Shown: piece after piece, positions 44,850 to 53,500 of the stretch
Numbering within the stretch: the stretch's first letter is position 1
Layout: every line of letters begins with the position of its first letter
Source: Hyalangium versicolor
GTDB taxonomy: Bacteria; Myxococcota; Myxococcia; Myxococcales; Myxococcaceae
Reading direction: 5' to 3'
DNA length: 64,000 bases
Assembly: GCF_020103695.1 (NCBI RefSeq)
Contig: NZ_JAHXBF010000001.1
Coordinates: 186,001-250,000 of the forward strand
Notes under the pieces: generated by a model
What the model saw: the letters and a program-made list of their open reading frames with translations, nothing else
Databases searched by the model: none
Told to the model about the DNA's origin: nothing
Translations under genes and position numbers: made by a program

Positions 44850-46862
44850 TTGGGATCCGGGCTATGGCTACAGATTGATATCTCCCAGGCGGGGGGGGAA
44901 CTCCGGACCACTTCCAGGAGCTCTCGGGGAGAGGAACCCCCTGCGCACACGCTAGGGCCGCAACACTCCCCTGAGGCCGTCCGCCAGTTTGGCGAGTGGG
45001 TGAAGGAGGCGGCCCTGAAAGGCGTGTCGCTCACGCCGCTCACGTTGGCCCAGGAGCTCTACCAGGCGCTCTTCCAGAAGGGCTTGCAGCAAACCTTGCA
45101 TCAGCTCCAGGGTTCGGCACACGGCGAGCCGATCCTGCTGCGGCTCAACCCCGTAGACCTGGACCTGCACGGCATCCCTTGGGAGGCGCTCTGCCGGCCG
45201 GAGACAACGGTGGGCTTCCTTGGAACCTCCCAGCAAGTGAGCGTCGCGCGGGGAGCCAGCTCGCTGAAGCCTTGGGAGCCGTGCCAGGTGAAGGACGCGG
45301 TCCGGCTGCGCGTCATCTCTCCCTCGGACGAGGGAGCGCCCGAGCGGCTCAAAGCGGTGCTCCACCCGAGCCTCGAGACGGGTGAGTTGGAGTGGCTCAA
45401 GCCGCTCACGGGTTCTCAGGCCAGCGTGAGCTTTCTCCTCAACCGGTTGCGTTACCCGCCTGTCCCGCACATCCTCCACTTCATCTGCCATGGGGGCCTT
45501 GACGAGGCGGGCCATCCCACCTTGCGGCTGGCTGACAAAGAGGGGCAGGAGTCCTGGCTCAAGGTGGAACTGCTGGCCCAGGAACTGGAAAGCCTCACCC
45601 GGGATACGCTGCGCTTGGTCGTCCTCGAGGCCTGTGAAGGGGCTCGCCCCGGGGCGCTGGCCAGCGCGGCGGCGCTCCTGGCCCAGGCTGGAGTCGGCGC
45701 GGTGGTAGCTCACTTGTGGCCGGTGCGAGCGGACGTGGCGCGTAGGTGCTCGGCGGTCTTCTACCGTTCTCTTGCGGGGACGGCCGCGCACCGGGGAGAC
45801 GTGGCGCGCAGCCTTCACGACGCGCGGCGCACCTTGCTGGCCGACTTCCGGGAGAGCGCCGAGGCGTTCTCCCCGGTGTTGTACCTGCGCGGCCACGAGC
45901 CCATCCTGTTCGACTTCCGGGGGCGAACGCTCCGGCAGGCCCCGAGCGCGTCAGCGCCCGCAGCTTCGAGTGTCCCGGTGGAGCCCGCCGCGCGCGCGCT
46001 GCTCGAGATGCTCCAAAAGCCCTGCTCACTGCTGTTGGGGGACCATGGGCCGAACTCCATGGAGGCCTTGCGCCAGGCGCTGCATGCCGAGCTCCAAGGC
46101 ACACCCTGGGAGACCTCCAGCACACTGCCACTGAGCGCCCTGGCACAGCGCTACGCGCTGCAGTTCGGGGACGAGGCACTGAACACACAGTTCCAGACGG
46201 TATTCCAGGAGGGCATGTCCTCCATGCCTCTGGTGGATGTGCTGGCGCGGCGGCTAGGGCCCGGGGTGCACATCACGCTCCTGCGAGCGCCCGTGCTGGA
46301 GGAGGCGCTCGCCCGACACCATCCCTCGCTGCCGCTCTATGTGCTTCAGCCCGCGCGCTCGGACAGCCGCTCTGTGCTCATCCTCCAGCAGGTGCCGGGC
46401 CAGGGGTGGGTGAAGCTCAAGAAGCCACCGGAAGCACTCGACCTCGAACGGGAGGCCGTGGTGCTGCGGTGCTACCGAGGACACCTGCCCAACCGGGTGT
46501 TCAGCGCTCCCCTGCTGACAGAGGACGACTTCCTGCTGCACGTGCGCAAGCTGGAAGAGACGCTGCCCCCCGAACTTGCCACTCCCCTCAAGAGCGTCTT
46601 GGCCCGACAGCCCGCGTTGGTGCTGGGGCTGTCGCTGCTGTCCTGGGAGCACCGCCACCTGCTCTACAGCCTCTATGGCCGACGTCCGTTGCCGGAAGGC
46701 AGCACGGTGCTGCGGGAGCCCGGAGACATCGAGAGCGAGGCATGGCGAAGCGGCCAGGGCCTACCCGGAGGCGTCGAGGGCGGCGGAACGCGGCTGCTCC
46801 AGGCGGCCTCCTCGGAGCTGGCTGAGTACCTCGATTCGCAGATGCCAGGAGGTGCCCGGTGA
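44850..46862 (+). CDS. CHAT protease fused to a degenerate SIR2-like domain
   Basis: 670 residues. Residues 95-350 form a CHAT (caspase-clan) domain with His214 (HFICHGG), Cys262 (LEACEGARPGALASAAALLAQAG) and the family segment VAHLWPVRAD...FYRSLAG. Residues 380-630 match the SIR2_2-like fold by pattern: LLLGDHG where GAGxS is expected, ITLLRAPVLEEAL where TTNYD-x-LE is expected, then LTEDDFLLHVRKL and VLGLSLLSWEHRHLLYSL, equivalent to GYSLxDWxFRxLL. Because the NAD-binding GAG and the N/D of TTNYD are missing, this domain is probably not a standard NADase. Rare TTG start with AGGAG 8 bp upstream. Its stop overlaps the STAND gene start by 4 bp. Confidence 0.8.
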   Translation: MGSGLWLQIDISQAGGELRTTSRSSRGEEPPAHTLGPQHSPEAVRQFGEWVKEAALKGVSLTPLTLAQELYQALFQKGLQQTLHQLQGSAHGEPILLRLNPVDLDLHGIPWEALCRPETTVGFLGTSQQVSVARGASSLKPWEPCQVKDAVRLRVISPSDEGAPERLKAVLHPSLETGELEWLKPLTGSQASVSFLLNRLRYPPVPHILHFICHGGLDEAGHPTLRLADKEGQESWLKVELLAQELESLTRDTLRLVVLEACEGARPGALASAAALLAQAGVGAVVAHLWPVRADVARRCSAVFYRSLAGTAAHRGDVARSLHDARRTLLADFRESAEAFSPVLYLRGHEPILFDFRGRTLRQAPSASAPAASSVPVEPAARALLEMLQKPCSLLLGDHGPNSMEALRQALHAELQGTPWETSSTLPLSALAQRYALQFGDEALNTQFQTVFQEGMSSMPLVDVLARRLGPGVHITLLRAPVLEEALARHHPSLPLYVLQPARSDSRSVLILQQVPGQGWVKLKKPPEALDLEREAVVLRCYRGHLPNRVFSAPLLTEDDFLLHVRKLEETLPPELATPLKSVLARQPALVLGLSLLSWEHRHLLYSLYGRRPLPEGSTVLREPGDIESEAWRSGQGLPGGVEGGGTRLLQAASSELAEYLDSQMPGGAR

Positions 46863-49800
46863 GTGGCAATCCCTTTCTGGGGCCCCAGCCCTACCGGGCG
46901 GCAGACCGCCACCGCTTCTTCGGCCGGGAGGACCTCATCCGGAAGCTGGCCAACCATGTGCTGGCCCATCCGTGCGTCACGCTCTTTGGAGAGTCGGGCG
47001 CGGGCAAGTCCTCGTTGATGCAGGCAGGGGTGATCCCCTACCTGGAAGAGGCCCACGGCTTTCGCTCGGTTCGTATCGATGGGTGGCTCGCGGACGAAGC
47101 CCCCGTGGAGCGTCTGGTCCAGGCCCTATTCATGGACCTCAGCCTGGGAGCACTCCCGAAGGCACTCGAGCCCTTCGAGAGTATTGATCTGGCGGTGGAT
47201 CTGGCGCGGGAGCAGTCTGAGCGGCCCATCCTCATCTACCTGGATCAGCTCGAGCAACTGTTCTTGCCAGGGCGCGCCGCGGAGCAGACAGAGGCGTTGC
47301 TGCAGGGGCTGGAGGTGCTGTCACTCAAGCCCGTGCGCGGTCTGCAACTGGTGCTGTCGCTGCGAGAGGACTACCTGGGGCGCTTCCGGGAGCGGGCGCG
47401 TAGCATGAGGGAACTGCTGGAGCAGGGCTTCCGCCTGGGCCCGCTCACGGTGGGCGAGATGGTGAAGGTGGCGTGTCGGCTCGCCGAGGTGGGGAACCCG
47501 CAGCAGCACTGGCAGGAGAGGGAGCTTGGCGAGCTCTTGCTCCAGGTGCGGGTGGCAGGGCAGGAATCCACTGAGCATGCCGAGGTGCAGGCGGCATTCG
47601 CGCAGATCGTCTGCCGGACGCTCTGGGAGGAGCGTGCGAGCCGGGGGAGCACCGGGCCGGTGCAGGCCGAGCCCATGCTCCACCAGTATCTGGAGGCGAC
47701 ACTGGAGAAACTTGGCTCATGGAAGGAGCACGCCCAGCGGCTGCTGGAGGAGCAACTGATCGACAGCGATGGGAGCCGGATGCTGCTGATGGAGCACGCG
47801 GCGCGCAAGGTCCTGGCGGGGCTCTCTGATGAAGAGGCCGGCCGGGTGCTCAGACATCTGGAAGAGGCAGCCGTCCTTCATGCGGAGGAGCACCAGGGTA
47901 GCCGCTACTTCGAGCTGGGGCATGATTGGCTGGCGCGCAAGGTGTTCGAGCTGCGGCGGGAGCGGTCCCGGCGGGAGCAGGAGGCTGAGCGGCTGCGGCA
48001 GGAGCGAGCCCGGCAGGAGGAAGAGACGCGGAAACTCCGAGAGGAGCGAGTCCGGCAGGAGCAGGAAGCGGCTCGTAGGCTCGCGGAGGAGCAGGCCGCG
48101 AGGCGGAGATTCGCGAGGTTGGCGGGAGGTGCTTTGGCGGTCTCCGTGATGATGGGCCTGTTGCTTCTCTGGGCGCTCAAGGCGCAGGAGGAGGCTGAGC
48201 GGCAGCAGGCGCGAGCGCGTGAGCACGCATTGATGGCGAGCGCGCGTGAGCTACTTGGGAGTTCAAGGCCCGCAGTGGCCTCGAAGCTTCTCCTCTCGGT
48301 CAATCATCCCGAGCAGGCGCGCGGGTGGGATCAGCTCGCGCTCGATATCGTGTCGGCAGGATCTCTCTCCGCTACCGTGCACTGCCGCGAGGAGGTGACA
48401 GCGGCTGCCTTCAGCCCGGATGGGGAGCACGTTGCCGTCGTGTGCGCGGACGGGACTGTGCAGTCGTGGAAGGTCGATGGCACAGGCCGACGCGTCGGCC
48501 TGAGCGGCAATGAGGGCAGGATCATCACCGCGGCGTTCAGCCCGGACGGACAGCGCATCGTCACCACCTCGGAGGACAAGATAGCGCGGGTGTGGAGGGC
48601 GGATGGCTCGGGCTCCCCCCTTGTCCTGGGCGGTCATGAGGGCAGGATCATCACCGCGGCGTTCAGCCCAGACGGACAGCGCATTGTCACCACTTCAGAG
48701 GACAAGACAGCGCGGGTGTGGAGGGCGGATGGCACGGGCTCCCCTCTCGTCCTGCGTGGGCACGAGGGTTCCGTTACTGCCGCAGTCTTCAGTCCAGACG
48801 GACAGCGTCTCGTTACTGCCTCGGAGGACGCCACGGCGCGGGTATGGACACTGGAAGGCGCGGGAACCCTCTTCGTCCTGCGCGGGCATGAGGACTCCGT
48901 CACTGCCGTGGCGTTCAGCCCGGACGGGCGGCAGATTGTCACTGCCTCTGAGGACAAGACAGCACGGGTATGGAAGGCGGATGGCTCAGGCTCATTCCTG
49001 ATCCTGAACGGGCATGGAGACCGCGTCACGGCTGCGGCGTTCAGCCCGGACGGACAGCGCATCGTCACCGCCTCAGGGGACAAGACGGCACAGGTATGGA
49101 GGTTGGATGACTCGGGTCCACCCCTCGTTCTGCGCGGTCATGAGGGCTCCATCACTGCTGCGGTCTTCAGCCCGGACGGACAGCGCATCGTCACCACTTC
49201 AGAGGACAAGACAGCGCGGGTGTGGAGGGCGGATGGCGCGCCCTCCCCGCTTGTGCTGCGCGGGCATGAAGCCAGCATCGTCACCGCGGCGTTCAGCCCG
49301 GACGGACAGCGCATCGTTACCTCTGATGAGTTCACGGCGCGGGTGTGGAGGGCGGATGGCTTTGGTTCTCCTCGAATCCTGCACGGGCATGAGGACTCCG
49401 TTACTGCCGTGGCGTTCAGCCTGGACGGGCGGCGAATCGTCACCGCCTCAAGGGACAAGACGGCGCGGGTATGGGAGGCAGATGGCTCCGCTCCCCCTCT
49501 GGTGCTGCGCGGGCATGAAGCCAGAATCACCACTGCGGCGTTCAGCCCGGACGGACAGCGCATCGTCACCGCCTCAGAGGACAAGACAGCGCGGGTATGG
49601 GAGGTGGATGGCTCAGGCGTACCCCTTGTCCTCCATGGGCACGAGGGGCCTGTCACCACTGCGGCGTTCAGCCTGGACGGGCAACGCATCGTCACTGCCT
49701 CGGGGGACAAGACAGCGCGGGTATGGAGAGCGGATGGCTCGGGTGCACCCCTTGTCTTGCGCGGGCATGAGGGGCCTGTCACTACTGCGGCGTTCAGCCC

Positions 49801-50527
49801 GGACGGGCAGCGCATCGTCACTGCCTCGGGGGACAAGACAGTGCGGGTATGGGGGGCGGATGGCTCAGGCTCCCCCCTCATCCTGCGCGGGCACGAGGAC
49901 TCCGTTACTGCCGTGGCGTTCAGCCCGGACGGGCGGCGAGTCGTCACCGCCTCAGGGGACAAGACAGCGCGGGTATGGGAGGTGGATGGCTCAGGCTCCC
50001 CCCTCATCCTGCGCGGGCACGAGGACTCCGTTACTGCCGCGGTCTTCAGCCCGGACGGGCAGCGCATCGTCACCGCTTCAGAGGACAAGACAGCGCGGGT
50101 GTGGAGGACCAATGGCGCGGATTCCCCCCTCGTCCTGCGCGGGCACGAGGGTTCCGTTACTGCCGCGGTCTTCAGTCAAGACGGACAGCGCATCGTCACC
50201 ACCTCGGAGGACAAGACAGTGCGGGTCTGGAGGGTGGAGGATTGGGGCTCCCCCCTCGTTCTGCGCGGGCATGAGGACTTCGTCATGACTGCGGCCTTCA
50301 GCCCGGATGGGCGGACCATTGTCACCGCCTCCTGGGACAAGACAGTGCGGGTATGGCCTATTGCCATTCCAGACCTTCAGCAACTGCTTCAGCAGGCCAA
50401 CACAGACTGCCTTCCTCCCGAAATGCGGCGGACCTATCTGGACGAAGATAAGGCTCAGTCCCAGGAAAACTACGAAACATGTGAACGCGCTTATGGGCGT
50501 CTGCCGTTCTTCACGGCTGAGCACTGA
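46859..50527 (+). CDS. STAND NTPase with transmembrane segment and 16 WD40 repeats
   Basis: 1222 residues. The N-terminus is a nSTAND1-type NTPase: [22 protein letters not shown], Walker [10 protein letters not shown] (44-52), Walker [11 protein letters not shown] (about 126-135), the [11 protein letters not shown] sensor and a winged-helix end ([13 protein letters not shown], about 353). A charged Arg/Glu coiled coil (365-415) and one membrane helix (420-440) follow, then 16 WD40 units from about residue 507 and a short helical Cys-containing tail. The arrangement (switch NTPase plus repeat sensor) is that of NLR-like proteins. GTG start overlaps the CHAT stop, so CHAT-SIR2-like and STAND proteins are translationally coupled and probably form one complex. 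With the N-terminus in the cytoplasm the WD40 domain would be periplasmic. Confidence 0.9.
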   Translation: MSGNPFLGPQPYRAADRHRFFGREDLIRKLANHVLAHPCVTLFGESGAGKSSLMQAGVIPYLEEAHGFRSVRIDGWLADEAPVERLVQALFMDLSLGALPKALEPFESIDLAVDLAREQSERPILIYLDQLEQLFLPGRAAEQTEALLQGLEVLSLKPVRGLQLVLSLREDYLGRFRERARSMRELLEQGFRLGPLTVGEMVKVACRLAEVGNPQQHWQERELGELLLQVRVAGQESTEHAEVQAAFAQIVCRTLWEERASRGSTGPVQAEPMLHQYLEATLEKLGSWKEHAQRLLEEQLIDSDGSRMLLMEHAARKVLAGLSDEEAGRVLRHLEEAAVLHAEEHQGSRYFELGHDWLARKVFELRRERSRREQEAERLRQERARQEEETRKLREERVRQEQEAARRLAEEQAARRRFARLAGGALAVSVMMGLLLLWALKAQEEAERQQARAREHALMASARELLGSSRPAVASKLLLSVNHPEQARGWDQLALDIVSAGSLSATVHCREEVTAAAFSPDGEHVAVVCADGTVQSWKVDGTGRRVGLSGNEGRIITAAFSPDGQRIVTTSEDKIARVWRADGSGSPLVLGGHEGRIITAAFSPDGQRIVTTSEDKTARVWRADGTGSPLVLRGHEGSVTAAVFSPDGQRLVTASEDATARVWTLEGAGTLFVLRGHEDSVTAVAFSPDGRQIVTASEDKTARVWKADGSGSFLILNGHGDRVTAAAFSPDGQRIVTASGDKTAQVWRLDDSGPPLVLRGHEGSITAAVFSPDGQRIVTTSEDKTARVWRADGAPSPLVLRGHEASIVTAAFSPDGQRIVTSDEFTARVWRADGFGSPRILHGHEDSVTAVAFSLDGRRIVTASRDKTARVWEADGSAPPLVLRGHEARITTAAFSPDGQRIVTASEDKTARVWEVDGSGVPLVLHGHEGPVTTAAFSLDGQRIVTASGDKTARVWRADGSGAPLVLRGHEGPVTTAAFSPDGQRIVTASGDKTVRVWGADGSGSPLILRGHEDSVTAVAFSPDGRRVVTASGDKTARVWEVDGSGSPLILRGHEDSVTAAVFSPDGQRIVTASEDKTARVWRTNGADSPLVLRGHEGSVTAAVFSQDGQRIVTTSEDKTVRVWRVEDWGSPLVLRGHEDFVMTAAFSPDGRTIVTASWDKTVRVWPIAIPDLQQLLQQANTDCLPPEMRRTYLDEDKAQSQENYETCERAYGRLPFFTAEH
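48380..50360 (+). repeat. Tandem array of 16 near-identical 126-bp WD40-coding units
   Basis: The unit marker (GxxTTCAGCCCGGACGG or close) recurs from 48407 to 50294 at exact 126-bp spacing (for example 48407, 48533, 48659, 48785, 49163). The sum over 15 intervals is 1887 bp, which is 15x126 minus 3: one unit near 49310 ([12 protein letters not shown]) has lost a codon. Units are almost the same in DNA, with differences concentrated at a few codons (for example G, D, A or P after the GHE, and R, E, K or G after VW). Confidence 0.92.
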
Positions 50528-53500
50528 CCTGGCTTGCTCCTTCCTCAACTGGTCGGTGCCGCGCGTGGACTATCAGCTCGTCCATGGACTCGGCGCACTC
50601 TGTCTTCGAGTCGTCTTTGACCCGCAGACGCACCACGTAGCGGCCGGGCTCACGGAAGGCATGCCGTACCTTCGCTCCGAGTTCGCGGTGGCCGTCTCCG
50701 AAATCCCACTCGTAGGTGAGACGTCCTCCGTCCGGATCACTTGAGCCGCCCGCATCGAAGGTGAGCTCGTCGTGCACCCCGCCCACCAGCGCCTCGCGGT
50801 CGTCTCCCGCCATGGCCACGGGGGGCGCGTTCACCACCACCTGGGCCTCGTCAACGCCCTCGCTGCAGGAGATGCCCGAGCCATCGTCGGCCACCAATCG
50901 CGCTGTGTAGGTGCCAGGCCGCTCCCACGCATGAGTCACCCGCGCCCCTTCTACCTGCGCCCCGTCGCCGAACCACCAGCTTAGCCGCAGAGCAGCGCCC
51001 TCAGCGTCCAGCGAGCGCCTTCCATCCAAGGTGAGCACCTGGCCAGGGCATGCCCGCAGATCTGGTCCGGCCATGGCCAGGGGTGGCTGGTTCACCACCA
51101 GTTGGCGGACAGCCGATCGGCGGCTGTTTCCCACCCCTCGGCCATCATCCGCGGTCAGCGTCACCTGATACGTGCCGGGGGCGGCGTAGGCATGGGTGGT
51201 ATTCATCTCCTCCGTTTCCGTACCGTCCCCGAAGTCCCAGCGCCAGGTAGTGATGGGACCGTCCGCATCCGTTGAGCCGCCCGCGCTGAAGGCCACGGGC
51301 GCCCGCGCGCAGGTCTGCTGAGGTGCGGTCAGCACTGGCTGCGGAGCCGCATTCACGGTGACTTCGTGCGTGGCGGAAGCCGTGTCGTTGCCTACACCCG
51401 AGTCGTCCCGCACCCGCAGCGTGGCCTTATAGCGCCCGGCCTTCGTGTAGGTGTGCTGTGCGCGCGCTCCACTGCCTGCGGCACCATCTCCGAAGTCCCA
51501 CTGCCACGAGGTGATGACTCCGTCTGGATCCTTCGACTCCGTTCCGTTGAACTCCACCGCATCACCCTCGGCCACGATGAGGTCGTCGCCGGCGTTTGCT
51601 ATCGGCGGAGCGTTGACGGTGAGGACGGCTCGCGTCGTGGCCGCGTTGCAGGCTGCCTTCGAGTCCATGCGCGCGGTCAGAGCCAACGTGTAGCGGCCTG
51701 GGTGGTCATAGCGGTGGGTGACGCGCTCGCCCTCGGCCGAGGTGCCGTCCCCGAAGTCCCACTGCCAGGAGGTAATAGGCTCCCCAGAGCTGATGGAGCC
51801 CGAGGCGTCTAGCGCCACCTCTTGCCCCACGGACACCATGGATGGCGCGGACAGGTGCGGAGTGGGAGCCTCTTGCACGTTGACGATGAGATCATCCGTG
51901 TCCGTGTCGTCACACTGTCCCACCCGGTCGCCGGTGATGGTGAGCTCTACCCGGTACTTTCCGGGCTTGGAGTACACGTGCGTCGGCGTTGCCCCGCCGC
52001 TCCGCTTTCCGTCGCCGAAGTCCCAACTGAAGCTGTTCACCACCCCGTCCGCGTCCTTGGATGCGGAGCCGTCGAAGTGCACCTCGTGGCCAGTGCACAC
52101 CTCCTGGTTGCTTCCCGCCTCGGCCACCGGGGCCTTTGCGACGTGCACCGTCAGCCGATCCTCGTCCCTGCTGCATGCCTCTAGCCCTGATTCATGCTCT
52201 TTCTCCACGGCGAGCATGACCTCGTAGCGCCCTTCCTGGCGGTACACATTGGTGACGTTCTGGCCGCGCCTGGTGGTGCCGTCCCCAAAGTCCCAAAGGA
52301 ATTTGAGCGGCCCCTCGTCCGGATCCCTCGATTTGCCGGCGTTGAAGAGGACGACATCGCTGGTGCATACCCTCCGATCTTCGCCCGCCTTGGCCACGGG
52401 CCGCCGGCCCAGCGTCACCGTGAAGGAAGCGGAGTCAGTGGCATTGGGCAGTCCCGTGCCGTCATTCACTGTCAGCTTCACGGGGTATTTTCCTCCCTGC
52501 GTGAAGGTATGCATGACGCGTATACCCGAGGCGTTCGGGCTGCCATCCCCGAAGTTCCACGTGTAGGTGAGTGGCTGGCCGTCAGGGTCGCTCGAGGCGG
52601 AGCCATCCAGCGTCACCGTGCGCTCGCAGGTGGGAGAGGGCTTGCTCGGCCGCGCGCGCGGGGGAGCGTTGACATGAATGCGCACCCTATCTTGGGAGAG
52701 CGCATTGCGCGCGCCGCTGCTGTCGCGCACGGTGAGGGTGGCTTCGTACATGCCCGGGCGAGTGAAGGTGCGCGTGGTCGTGGGGCCCGCCACCTCGGAG
52801 GCCCCGTCACTGAAGGTCCACTGGTATGAGAGAGAGGTGCCGTCCGGATCGTACGAGCCGGAGCCATCTAGGCGTACGCTCAGCCCAGGCGCGGTGCGCA
52901 CGTCCGTTCCAGCGCGGGCCACCGGTGGCGCGTTGACAGTGACGCGGGCCTCGTCCATGTCCACGGCCTCCGCGTGACCCGAGTTGTCCTGGACCGTCAA
53001 CCGCACCATGTACACGCCTGGCGTCTTGAAGGCATGGGTGACAGCGCGGCCTTCGGCTGTGGTGCCATCCCCGAAGTCCCAGCGGTATGCGACGATCTCT
53101 CCATCCGGATCCACCGAATCCCGCCCGGAGAACTCCAGCGACTCACCAAGTGCCACCGTGTGATCCGGGCCAGCATCGGCGATAGGGCGATCATTCACCA
53201 CGACCAGGATCTCGGTCTCGGCCTTGCCACTGGTGGTGTCCGAGTCATCACGCACCTTCAGCCTCACGTGCCAGGGCCCAGAGCGGGCGTAGACGTGAAG
53301 AGGGGACACACCTGTTCCTTGCCCTCCGTCTCCGAAGTCCCACTCCCAGGCGACGATGGAGCCGTCTGGATCGCTTGAGCCTGAGGCGTCGAATCGCACC
53401 TCGCTGGAGGTGACGACAGGTGGGGCGCTGGCGCGGGCCACGGGTGGAGCGTTGACGAAGACTGTCAGGCTCTGCTCCGAGCGGGCGCCGACGTCATCCT

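Noticed and set aside
49014..50288. Repeated + strand frame (424 codons) within the WD40 array
   Set aside because: Its apparent repeats are the 126-bp WD40 units read in another frame; not an independent gene.
48380..50360. CRISPR array
   Set aside because: The regular repeats are 126 bp, coding and contiguous with no spacers; they are WD40 units.
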